DNA of 64,000 nucleotides from Acidimicrobiales bacterium (lineage in GTDB: Bacteria; Actinomycetota; Acidimicrobiia; Acidimicrobiales; SZUA-35), in contig JAHDBV010000001.1 in NCBI GenBank assembly GCA_020630195.1, positions 4,506-68,505 on the forward strand. Reading direction: 5' to 3'. The first letter of the stretch is position 1; each line of letters begins with the position of its first letter. This document shows positions 1-8,026 of the stretch, piece after piece. The notes beneath the pieces were generated by a model that was given only the letters and a program-made list of their open reading frames with translations, did not search any database and had not been told where the DNA came from. Position numbers and translations under genes: made by a program.

Positions 1-1257
1 GTAGCGGGGCACCGTGGCGTTGGCGACGGCGGCGACCATCTTGGCGCCGTTCTTCGCGATGCCACCGGCCTCGGAGTCCTTGCCGACCATGTACCCCGAG
101 GTGTTCTGGAGGAACAGCAGCGGCACCCGCCGCTGCTCGCAGAGCTCGATGAAGTGGGTCGCCTTGAGCGCCGACTCGGAGAAGATGATCCCGTTGTTGG
201 CGATGATGCCGACCTGGTGGCCCCAGATCCGGGCGAAGCCACACACGATCGAGGTGCCCCATTCGGGCTTGAACGCCCGGAACCGCGACCCGTCGACGAG
301 ACGGAGGATCACCTCGGTGGCGTCGAAGGGGATCCGGTCGTCGGCGGAGATGATGCCGTAGAGCTCGGCGGGGTCGAACACGGGGGGTTCCGGGTCGGAG
401 ACGTCGAGCCAACCGGTCGGCTCGTCGATGCGGCGCTGGTTGGTGTCCTCACACCAGCGACGCAGTCGCCCGTAGGCCTCGGCTTCGGTGGCCGCGATCT
501 CGTCGGAGACACCGGAGGTTCGGGTGTGGACGACGGCACCACCGAGTTCGTCGGCGTCGACGATCTCGCCGAGGGCCGCTTTCACGATCGGGGGGCCGCC
601 GAGGAAGATCCGGCCGATGCCCTCGACCATGATCACCTCGTCGGACAGCGCGGGCACGTAGGCGCCACCGGCGGTGCACCCGCCGAGCACGACCGAGAGC
701 TGTGGGAGACCGCGGGCCGACAGCCGGGCCTGGCGGTAGAAGCTGCCCCCGAAGTGGTCCTTGTCGGGGAAGATCTCGTCCTGGAGCGGGAGGAAGGCCC
801 CGCCGGAGTCGACGAGGTAGATGACCCCGAGGTCGTTCTCCTCCGCGATGTCCTGGGCCCGGACGTGTTTCTTGATCGCCATGGGCACGAGCGAGCCGCC
901 CTTGACCGTGGCGTCGTTGGCGATGAAGACGTAGGGCACGCCGTGGACGAGACCGATGCCGGTCACGATCCCCGCGCCGGGCACGGTGTCGTTGCCGTCG
1001 GCGTCGTCGTGTTGGCCGTAGCCGGCGAGTGTCGAGAACTCGAGGAACGGCGACCCCTCGTCGATCACCATGTCGATCCGGTCCCGGACCATCACCTTGC
1101 CCCGACCGAGATGGCGGTCGATCGAGCGTCGGCGCCCGGGCCCGCCGTCGATGGCGTACTGGAGCCGGTCGGCGAGGGTGGCGGCGAGTGCCCGGTTGGC
1201 GTCGGTGTTCTCGGCGAAGCCGGGTGAACCCGTGTCGATGCGGCTGGTGGGGGCCAT
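1..1257 (-). CDS. Acyl-CoA carboxylase carboxyltransferase (beta) subunit, partial at left edge
   Basis: Reverse translation from the ATG at 1257 gives MAPTSRIDTGSPGFAENTDANRALAATLADRLQ...GRGKVMVRDRIDMVIDEGSPFLEFS...GGCTAGGAYVPALSDEVIMVEG..., typical of propionyl/methylcrotonyl-CoA carboxylase beta subunits; runs off the left edge; ATGA overlap with the TetR stop. Confidence 0.9.
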   Translation of the reverse strand, partial: MAPTSRIDTGSPGFAENTDANRALAATLADRLQYAIDGGPGRRRSIDRHLGRGKVMVRDRIDMVIDEGSPFLEFSTLAGYGQHDDADGNDTVPGAGIVTGIGLVHGVPYVFIANDATVKGGSLVPMAIKKHVRAQDIAEENDLGVIYLVDSGGAFLPLQDEIFPDKDHFGGSFYRQARLSARGLPQLSVVLGGCTAGGAYVPALSDEVIMVEGIGRIFLGGPPIVKAALGEIVDADELGGAVVHTRTSGVSDEIAATEAEAYGRLRRWCEDTNQRRIDEPTGWLDVSDPEPPVFDPAELYGIISADDRIPFDATEVILRLVDGSRFRAFKPEWGTSIVCGFARIWGHQVGIIANNGIIFSESALKATHFIELCEQRRVPLLFLQNTSGYMVGKDSEAGGIAKNGAKMVAAVANATVPRY

Positions 1258-1895
1258 CAGCGGTCCTCTCGGGGATCGGGGGTGTGCTCGGCGGCGACGC
1301 CGGACCAGACCTGGCGGGCGAGGGCGGCGGCCACGGTGTCGAGGTCGCCGCGTTCGGGATCGAACCACTCGACCGAGGCGTTCATGGCTCCGAACAACGT
1401 GAGGCGGAGCACGGGGATCGACACGGTCGGGTCGAGGGCACCGTCGGTGACGAACGATTCGAGCAGGGCGGTCCAGCGTGCTTCGTAGGCGTCGCGGGCG
1501 GGGAGGATCTCGGCTCGCACCGCTGCCGGGGCGAGCCGGAAGGCGGTCACGTGGGCCGCCGTGTACGGGCCGTTCTCATAGAGGGCGGCGAGATGGGCAC
1601 GCACGTGGCGGGCGAATCGCTCGCCCGCCGCGTCGGCACGGGCGCCGGCTGCCGCCTCGTCGAAGGCGACCTCCATGATCTCCATGCCACGGTGGAACAC
1701 CGACGCCAGCAGGTCGTCCTTCGAGGCGAAGTGGTAGTAGATCGAGCCCGCCTTGATGCCCACGGCGGCGGCCACGTCCCGCAGGCTCGTCTCGGCGAAG
1801 CCCCGTTCGAGGAACATCGCCGCCGACGCGTCGAGGATGCGCTGCCGCCCCGGTGGAGCGGCGGTGCCGGCGGGTGGTGGGGTCGTGAGAGCCAC
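1257..1895 (-). CDS. TetR family transcriptional regulator
   Basis: N-terminal HTH RQRILDASAAMFLERGFAETSLRDVAAAVGIKAGSIYYHFASKDDLL. Confidence 0.92.
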   Translation of the reverse strand: MALTTPPPAGTAAPPGRQRILDASAAMFLERGFAETSLRDVAAAVGIKAGSIYYHFASKDDLLASVFHRGMEIMEVAFDEAAAGARADAAGERFARHVRAHLAALYENGPYTAAHVTAFRLAPAAVRAEILPARDAYEARWTALLESFVTDGALDPTVSIPVLRLTLFGAMNASVEWFDPERGDLDTVAAALARQVWSGVAAEHTPDPREDR

Positions 1896-1905
1896 ACCGC
1901 ACCCT

Positions 1906-1923
1906 ACCTAACGGCCGTTAGGT
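1906..1923. promoter_or_regulatory. Perfect 18-bp palindrome ACCTAACGGCCGTTAGGT, candidate TetR operator
   Basis: Self-complementary 18-mer directly upstream of the TetR start; adjoins the -10-like TAGGGT (1906..1901, minus). Confidence 0.65.
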
Positions 1924-3291
1924 GTCAAGCGCCGGGAGCTCGACGAGGAGCTCCGCTCCCCCGAGCGACGACGAGCCGACCGTGACCGCACCCCCGTGCT
2001 CGGCGACGATGCGCCGCACGATCGCGAGCCCCAGTCCCGAACCTCCGGCACCCCTGGTCCTCGCGTCGTCGAGCCGCGTGAAGCGGTCGAAGACCCGCTC
2101 CCGGTCGGCCGGTGCGATCCCGTCGCCGTCGTCGCCGACCCGGAGGACGGCCCGACCGTCGACGACGGCCAGGTCGAGGCGGACCCGCCCGTCCGCGTGC
2201 CGGGCGGCGTTGTCGAGCAGGTTCGCGACGACCCGTCCGAGGGGGCCGACCCGCCCCGCGACACGCACGGGCTCGACGCCGGCGACCTCGACGGTCACCC
2301 GGTCGTGACGCCGCTGGAGCCGCTCGGCCTCGTCGAACACCAGCTCCTCGAGATCCACCACCCCGGGCTCCTCGGTCGGGCCCGCCGCCGGCTCGGTCCG
2401 GGCCAGGTACAGCAGGTCGTCGACCAGGCGTTGCAGCCGCTCGGTCTCACCGACGAGGGTCGCCCGCTCGTCGGGGTGGGCCGCCAGACCGGGCGAGGTC
2501 TCCACCACCGCACGCAGGTTGGCCACCGGGCTCTTGAGTTCGTGGGAGGCATCCGCGATGAAGCGTCGCTGCTCGGCGGCGTGGGCCTCGGTCCGACCGA
2601 GCAGGCCGTTCATCGTCTCGGCGAGGTCGCTGATCTCGTCGTCGGTCGGGGGGACACCGACCCGGCCACCGGTCCCGGCGAGGCGGTCGACGTCGCGACG
2701 CAGCGCATCGACCGGTCGCAACGCCGCCCCGACGATCCGCCACGCACCGAGCCCGGCGGCGAGGGCCAACAACGGCACACCGATCGCGAGTGCCGTGCGT
2801 TCGACCCGACGGGGCCCGTCGAGTTGTTCGGTCTCCGATCCGACGACCACGGTTCCGGCGGACCCGTCGGCCACGGCGACCCGGAGGGTCTCGAGCTCGA
2901 TCTCGACGGTGCCGTCGTCCTCCACTCCCCGCACCGTGACCTCCTGATCCACCACCGAACCCGCCGGCGGCGCCACGTAGGCGGCCGGGTCGACGAGGCC
3001 GGCGGCGGCGAGCACCACACCGGAGGCGTCGTACACGACGACGAACTCCTCCTCGCCGAGGGTGTCGGCCAGGGTCGTCGGCGCGGCCCCGGCGGCGAGC
3101 AGTGCGACGCGATCGTCGACACGGGACACGAGCGCCCGATCGAACGCGTCACGGGCGGTGGCGGCGAGCAGGACGTCCAGGCCGATCGCGGCGACGACGA
3201 GTGCGACGAGCACCAGGGTCGTGGCCCCGAGGGTGATCCGGCCCTGCACCGTGGCGAGGGCCCGGCGCACCCTGACGACGACCGCCGTCAC
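1918..3291 (-). CDS. Sensor histidine kinase
   Basis: TM segments, HAMP-like region, H-box FIADASHELKSPVANLRAVVE, N-box NLLDNAARHA, G-box GGSGLGLAIVRRI. Confidence 0.92.
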   Translation of the reverse strand: MTAVVVRVRRALATVQGRITLGATTLVLVALVVAAIGLDVLLAATARDAFDRALVSRVDDRVALLAAGAAPTTLADTLGEEEFVVVYDASGVVLAAAGLVDPAAYVAPPAGSVVDQEVTVRGVEDDGTVEIELETLRVAVADGSAGTVVVGSETEQLDGPRRVERTALAIGVPLLALAAGLGAWRIVGAALRPVDALRRDVDRLAGTGGRVGVPPTDDEISDLAETMNGLLGRTEAHAAEQRRFIADASHELKSPVANLRAVVETSPGLAAHPDERATLVGETERLQRLVDDLLYLARTEPAAGPTEEPGVVDLEELVFDEAERLQRRHDRVTVEVAGVEPVRVAGRVGPLGRVVANLLDNAARHADGRVRLDLAVVDGRAVLRVGDDGDGIAPADRERVFDRFTRLDDARTRGAGGSGLGLAIVRRIVAEHGGAVTVGSSSLGGAELLVELPALDT

Positions 3292-3971
3292 GAGCGACCT
3301 CCGTCGACCCGCAGGCGATACCCGGCGCCCCGCACGGTCTCGATCGACCGGGTCCCGAACGGGTCGTCGATCTTCTTGCGCAACGATCGGACGTAGACCT
3401 CGACGATGTTGAGATCGCCGTCGAAGTGGAGGTCCCAGACCTTGTCGACGATCTCGCTCTTCGACACCACCTCGCCGAGGCGGCGGGCGAGCTGTTCGAG
3501 CACGGCGAACTCGCGGCTCGTGAGCCCGAGGTCGTCGTCACCCCGGCGGGCCGAGCGCGCCGCCGGGTCGACCACGAGGTCGCCGGCCGTGATCTCGGTC
3601 GGTGCGGCGCCACCCCGCCGGCGCAGCAGCGCCCGCAGCCGCGCCACGAGCACCACGAACGAGAACGGCTTCGTCAGGTAGTCGTCGGCACCGAGATCGA
3701 TGCCCTCCGCCTCGTCGAGCTCACCCCGCTTGGCGGTGAGCATCAGGATCGGCGTCCAGTTCTCCTCGGCCCGCAAGCTCCGACACACCTCGTAGCCGTT
3801 GCGGCCGGGCAGCATCAGGTCGAGCACGATCGCGTCGTAGGGGAACTCGCGGGCCATCCAGAGCCCGTCGTCGCCGTTGTCGGCCTCGTCGACGGCGAAG
3901 CCCTCGGCCTCGAGACCACGGCGCAGCGACGCCCGCATCGGGGCTTCGTCCTCGACGATCAACACGCGCAT
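3288..3971 (-). CDS. OmpR/PhoB-family response regulator
   Basis: MRVLIVEDEAPMRASLRRGLEAEGFAVDEADNGDDGLWMAREFPYDAIVLDLMLPG...KPFSF plus winged helix; ORF-track start at 4634 is too far upstream. Confidence 0.92.
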   Translation of the reverse strand: MRVLIVEDEAPMRASLRRGLEAEGFAVDEADNGDDGLWMAREFPYDAIVLDLMLPGRNGYEVCRSLRAEENWTPILMLTAKRGELDEAEGIDLGADDYLTKPFSFVVLVARLRALLRRRGGAAPTEITAGDLVVDPAARSARRGDDDLGLTSREFAVLEQLARRLGEVVSKSEIVDKVWDLHFDGDLNIVEVYVRSLRKKIDDPFGTRSIETVRGAGYRLRVDGGRS

Positions 3972-3982
3972 CGCTGCGGACC

Positions 3983-4546
3983 CTACGCGGCGACCGGCGC
4001 CGACCGGTCGACGAGGGCGCGCCACGCCGTCAGCCCGGTGACGAGACCGACCAGGGCGGCGAGACCGACGAGGGCGACGGGATGATCCGCGTCGGTCCCC
4101 GCGGCGATGCCGTGCACGGCGCCGGCGGCGAGCGCCAGATACGACGAGAGGTGGACGAGATGCCACAGGCGCCGGGGCAGGCGCCGCATCAGCAGCGACG
4201 TGACCTGGACCACGACGAGCAACCAGAACGAGACGACGCCCCAGGCGACCGCGACGGGCTGCCACTCCGAGGCGAACGGCACCAGCAGATCCACGGCGGT
4301 GAACGTCACGAACGAGTCGGCCACGAGTGCCCCCATGTGGGCGAGGGTGAACGCCACCGTGAGCCCGGCCAGCCATCGATGCAGATCGACCAACGCGGCC
4401 GCCCGGGCCGACGCCCCGAGGAAGCGGCTGTGGGCCAGCAGCCCCCACAGCACCGACGCCACCATCGCGACGAGTGCCACGATGCCGGTCGCCCGGGCGA
4501 CCCACCACCAGAGCTGCTCGGCGGCGAGCATCTCGGCGGGCGTCAC
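3983..4546 (-). CDS. Ferric reductase-like transmembrane domain protein
   Basis: Multi-TM protein with spaced His (DLHRWLAGLTVAFTLAHMG, LWHLVHLSSYLALAAGAVHG), cytochrome b/ferric reductase-like. Confidence 0.7.
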   Translation of the reverse strand: MTPAEMLAAEQLWWWVARATGIVALVAMVASVLWGLLAHSRFLGASARAAALVDLHRWLAGLTVAFTLAHMGALVADSFVTFTAVDLLVPFASEWQPVAVAWGVVSFWLLVVVQVTSLLMRRLPRRLWHLVHLSSYLALAAGAVHGIAAGTDADHPVALVGLAALVGLVTGLTAWRALVDRSAPVAA

Positions 4547-5604
4547 GATCCCGTCCCCGGGGCGAGGTGGATGTGGCCGACGGGAGCGTGGCCGAACAGG
4601 CGGCGCTCATCGCCCTCGGTGACGACCAGCGCACGGACGCCGAGCCCGATGGCGAGCCGATCGAGCGTGTCCCGCCCGGCGCCTCGCCCGGCGGTCACGA
4701 AGATCGCCTTCGATGCGACCTCGGCACCCACGGCGGTCGGCGCCAGCACGGTGACGACCGACGGACACCAGGGGGCACCGGTGGCGACCGGGCGCCCGGT
4801 TCCCGGATCGATCAGATGATGGCGTCCGTCGGCCCATCGCCGACGGCGGTTCGTCGTCGTGGCGCAGGCCCGCTCGATGGTCAGATCCACCGACACCCCG
4901 ACGCCGTCGGGGTGCACGGCGGGTTCCACCAGTCGGATCGGCCAGCCCGAGCCGTCGTCGGGCGGGCGCCCGGCGACGGCGATGTCGCCACCGAGGTCGA
5001 CGAGCGCACCGTCGACGCCGACGTGGCCCATCAGCATCGACACGACGAGATCGGCGGCGAGCCCCTTGCCGACCCCACCCGGGTCGATCCGACAACCCGC
5101 GGGCAGCCGGACCGTGCCCCGACGATGATCGAGCACGACACCGTCGAGTCCGGACGCCGCTGCGGGCTTCGGATCGACCGGGCGGCCGATCGGGTCGACC
5201 TCGTCGAAGGTCCGGTCGTACCCGAGGGCCTCGAGCACCGGCAGGACCGTCGGGTCGAAGACCCGACCCGAGGTCAACCAGCCACGACGGAGCTCGGCGA
5301 CGAGGCGGAGTGTGTCGGGGTGGACCGGCTCGGCCCATCCACCGGCCGCGTTGCAGCGGGAGATCTCCGAGTCGGGCAGGAAGCGACTCCATCGGGCCTC
5401 CAACTCGTCGAGCCGGGCCGCCGCGTCGTCCAGCAGACGCCGAGCCCACGCCCCGATCGGCTCGGACGACGTCGCCGGATCGACGACGACACCGAGGTGT
5501 GCGGTCGTGCCCATGACCGTTCGGCGACGTTCCATCCACACCCGACCGCCGGGCGCCCCGGTCGATCCGGCGCCCGCGGTCCGGGTGGTCACGTCAGCTT
5601 CCAT
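4543..5604 (-). CDS. apbE: FAD:protein FMN transferase (ApbE family)
   Basis: MGTTAHLGVV, RWSRFLPDSEISRCNAAGGW, IDPGGVGKGLAADLVV, DLGGDIAVAGRPP, HHLIDPGTGRPV. Confidence 0.85.
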   Translation of the reverse strand: MEADVTTRTAGAGSTGAPGGRVWMERRRTVMGTTAHLGVVVDPATSSEPIGAWARRLLDDAAARLDELEARWSRFLPDSEISRCNAAGGWAEPVHPDTLRLVAELRRGWLTSGRVFDPTVLPVLEALGYDRTFDEVDPIGRPVDPKPAAASGLDGVVLDHRRGTVRLPAGCRIDPGGVGKGLAADLVVSMLMGHVGVDGALVDLGGDIAVAGRPPDDGSGWPIRLVEPAVHPDGVGVSVDLTIERACATTTNRRRRWADGRHHLIDPGTGRPVATGAPWCPSVVTVLAPTAVGAEVASKAIFVTAGRGAGRDTLDRLAIGLGVRALVVTEGDERRLFGHAPVGHIHLAPGTGS

Positions 5605-6076
5605 GGGTCTCGGCCACCGGCTCGCGCGGCGCCGGTGCCTCCGCCGCGGGTGCCGCGGCGGGGGTCGGATCGGCGACGGGGACGGGCTCCGCGACGACGG
5701 CGGCCGCCGGCTCCATCGGTCCCGTCTGGTTGATGACGACGGGGGCCGGCTGGACGACCACCTGCGGCGCGGGGATCTCGACGACGATCGTGCGGGGTTC
5801 GGGCGGCGACGAGGCGGCGGAGCTCGTCTGGGCCGCGAGCAGCCCGACGATGCCGATGCCCATGGAGGTGGCGACCGAGGCCGCCATGATCCGGGCCGGG
5901 GTGACTCCCGGCCGGGCGGGGCGGCCGGTGGCGGCTGCCGCCGAGCGTGTGGTGGTGGGTGCGGGGGTGGGGCCGGTGACGGGTGTGGACGGGCCGGGTG
6001 GCCCCCCGTCGGCGGCGGCTCGTCGACGGGCGGCGAGCTCCCGGGCCCGGGCGATGGCGTCGTCCCGATCAGTCAT
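5594..6076 (-). CDS. Hypothetical single-TM protein with Pro/Ala/Val-rich C-terminal part
   Basis: Likely start MTDRDDAIARARELAARR (CAT at 6074-6076); TM IMAASVATSMGIGIVGLLAA; overlaps both neighbours in an apparent operon. Confidence 0.6.
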   Translation of the reverse strand: MTDRDDAIARARELAARRRAAADGGPPGPSTPVTGPTPAPTTTRSAAAATGRPARPGVTPARIMAASVATSMGIGIVGLLAAQTSSAASSPPEPRTIVVEIPAPQVVVQPAPVVINQTGPMEPAAAVVAEPVPVADPTPAAAPAAEAPAPREPVAETHGS

Positions 6077-6389
6077 CGTCCTCGTCCTCATCCTCGTACT
6101 CCTCCGGTTCGGTGGCGGGTGCCGTCGGGGGCGGCGTGGCCGCCATCGGGTCGGCGGCCGCGGCGACACCGGCCTCGGACTCCGGCGCCGGTTCGGCGGC
6201 AGCGGCCGGGGTGGGGTCGGCGGTGTCGTCGACCGGGTCGGCGGTGACCGTCTCGACCACGATCTCGGGATCGCCGGCGGGCACGGGGGCGGCGCCGCCG
6301 AGGGCGCCGAGTGCTCCCGCTGCGGTCACGCCGACGAGGGCCAGTCCGGCGATCGTCGCGCCGATCCGTGCGGTGGTGGGGGAAACCAT
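6069..6389 (-). CDS. Hypothetical small exported/TM protein with acidic C-terminus
   Basis: MVSPTTARIGATIAGLALVGVTAAGALG...EEYEDEDEDDD; SD-like aaagga upstream. Confidence 0.6.
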   Translation of the reverse strand: MVSPTTARIGATIAGLALVGVTAAGALGALGGAAPVPAGDPEIVVETVTADPVDDTADPTPAAAAEPAPESEAGVAAAADPMAATPPPTAPATEPEEYEDEDEDDD

Positions 6390-6452
6390 GTCGATTCCTT
6401 TCGAAGGCCGACCCCGGGTGGATCGGATGCCGACGACGATCGACCACCCCGC

Positions 6453-6510
6453 CTGAGGCCACGCTGAAGTTCCCTGAAGACCTCCTCAGCGGGCTTCAGC
6501 GGCGCTTCAG
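6453..6510. promoter_or_regulatory. Two inverted triplets of CTGA(A/G)G hexamers, candidate OmpR-type response regulator sites
   Basis: CTGAGG 6453-6458, CTGAAG 6464-6469, CTGAAG 6474-6479, then CCTCAG 6484-6489, CTTCAG 6494-6499, CTTCAG 6505-6510; 10-11 bp spacing within each triplet. Confidence 0.65.
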
Positions 6511-6533
6511 GTTCGGAGTCCGAAGGTGGGGCC

Positions 6534-8018
6534 ATGACCTCGACCGTGTCCCCCGACCCCACCTCGGCGCCGTCCGACGGCGGCACCAGCCCCACCCGGC
6601 GGGCCCGCGCGGCAGCCCCCGGCATCGCCCGCACGATGCTCGGCCGTCCCCGGGACTGGCGCCTTCCGCCCACCGGGCTGGTGCCCTCCCGGCGTCTGCG
6701 TCCCCACCTGGGCTGGCTCGGCCCGCTCGTGGTGCTCGCCTCGTGCCTCGCGATCTGGCCCGCCTTCGCCGGCGCCCGGGGCGAGGAGGGCGGCAGCGTC
6801 GCCTTCGGCCTCTACATCGGGGCGGTGTCGATCGTGCTCATGGCATGGAGCTTCGTGCTCGCCGTCCGCGCCCGCTGGATGGAGCCGTTCTTCGGCGGCA
6901 TGGACCGCATCTACCGGGCCCACCGTTGGGCCGGCGCACTCGCGATCCCCACCATGTTCCTGCACACCAGCATCGAACCCGAGATCGAGGGTGGCATCCG
7001 AGGGGCCGCCGAATCGGTCGCCGAATCGGCCGAGGGGCTCGCCGGCGTCGGCGAGTACATGCTCTACGCACTGGTCGCCATCAGCCTCGTCCGGTGGTTC
7101 CCCTACCGCTGGTGGCGCTGGACCCACAAGACCCTCGGGATCCCGTTCGCCTTCGCCAGTTGGCACTTCTACACCGCCGAGAAGACCTACGCGAACACCT
7201 CGGCGTGGGGATGGTTCTTCAACGGTGTCATGGTGGCCGGACTCGCCGCCTGGGTACACCGAGTCGGCCTCCGCGACATGTTCACCCGGGGCCACCGCTA
7301 CCGGATCACCCGGACCGAGGTCGACGCCTCGACGATCGAGATCGAGCTCGAACCCGTCGGCCGGAAGCTCGACCACCACGCCGGCCAGTTCGCGGTGCTC
7401 AAGCTCGACGCCCCCGGGCTGACCGAACCACACGTGTTCACCATCGCCTCGTCCCCCGACTCGCCGGTGATGCGCTTCTTCATCCGGGACCTCGGCGACT
7501 GGTCGCACAAGCTGCTCGCCGCCGACCTCGTCGGGACGACCGCACGGATCGAAGGCCCCTACGGCCACTTCGAACCCGTGCCGTCCTCCCCGGGCCGCAC
7601 GATCTGGGTCGCCGGAGGTGTCGGCATCACCCCGTTCCTGTCCCAGATCGACGCCCTGGCGCCCGGCGAACCCGGCCCGACCACCCCGCACCTCATCTAC
7701 TGCGTACCCGACGCATCGGCCGCCACCGCGAGGGCGGCGCTGCGGGCGGCCGCCGACGAGGGGCGGATCACGCTCGACGTGGTCGCCTCCCGCGACGGCC
7801 GCCGGTTCGGGCCCGACATGCTCACCGCCGCACTGGCGGGCCACGATCCGGCCACGGCACACGTCGCGACGTGCGGCCCGGCGGGCCTGGTGAAGGCCGC
7901 CGCCTCGGCCGCCGATCGGGCCGGGGTCACCTCGATCATGACCGAGGACTTCGACATCCGCTCCGGCGTCGGCCCCGATCTCTCCCGCCAGATCGACCGG
8001 CTGCTGCCGGTCGGCTGA
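6534..8018 (+). CDS. Ferric reductase-like membrane oxidoreductase with FAD/NAD(P)-binding ferredoxin-reductase module
   Basis: TM region with HRWAGALAIPTMFLHTS; FAD motif PHVFTIASSP; NAD motif WVAGGVGITPFLS; ATCGPAGLV. Confidence 0.82.
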   Translation: MTSTVSPDPTSAPSDGGTSPTRRARAAAPGIARTMLGRPRDWRLPPTGLVPSRRLRPHLGWLGPLVVLASCLAIWPAFAGARGEEGGSVAFGLYIGAVSIVLMAWSFVLAVRARWMEPFFGGMDRIYRAHRWAGALAIPTMFLHTSIEPEIEGGIRGAAESVAESAEGLAGVGEYMLYALVAISLVRWFPYRWWRWTHKTLGIPFAFASWHFYTAEKTYANTSAWGWFFNGVMVAGLAAWVHRVGLRDMFTRGHRYRITRTEVDASTIEIELEPVGRKLDHHAGQFAVLKLDAPGLTEPHVFTIASSPDSPVMRFFIRDLGDWSHKLLAADLVGTTARIEGPYGHFEPVPSSPGRTIWVAGGVGITPFLSQIDALAPGEPGPTTPHLIYCVPDASAATARAALRAAADEGRITLDVVASRDGRRFGPDMLTAALAGHDPATAHVATCGPAGLVKAAASAADRAGVTSIMTEDFDIRSGVGPDLSRQIDRLLPVG

Positions 8019-8026
8019 CGATCGGC

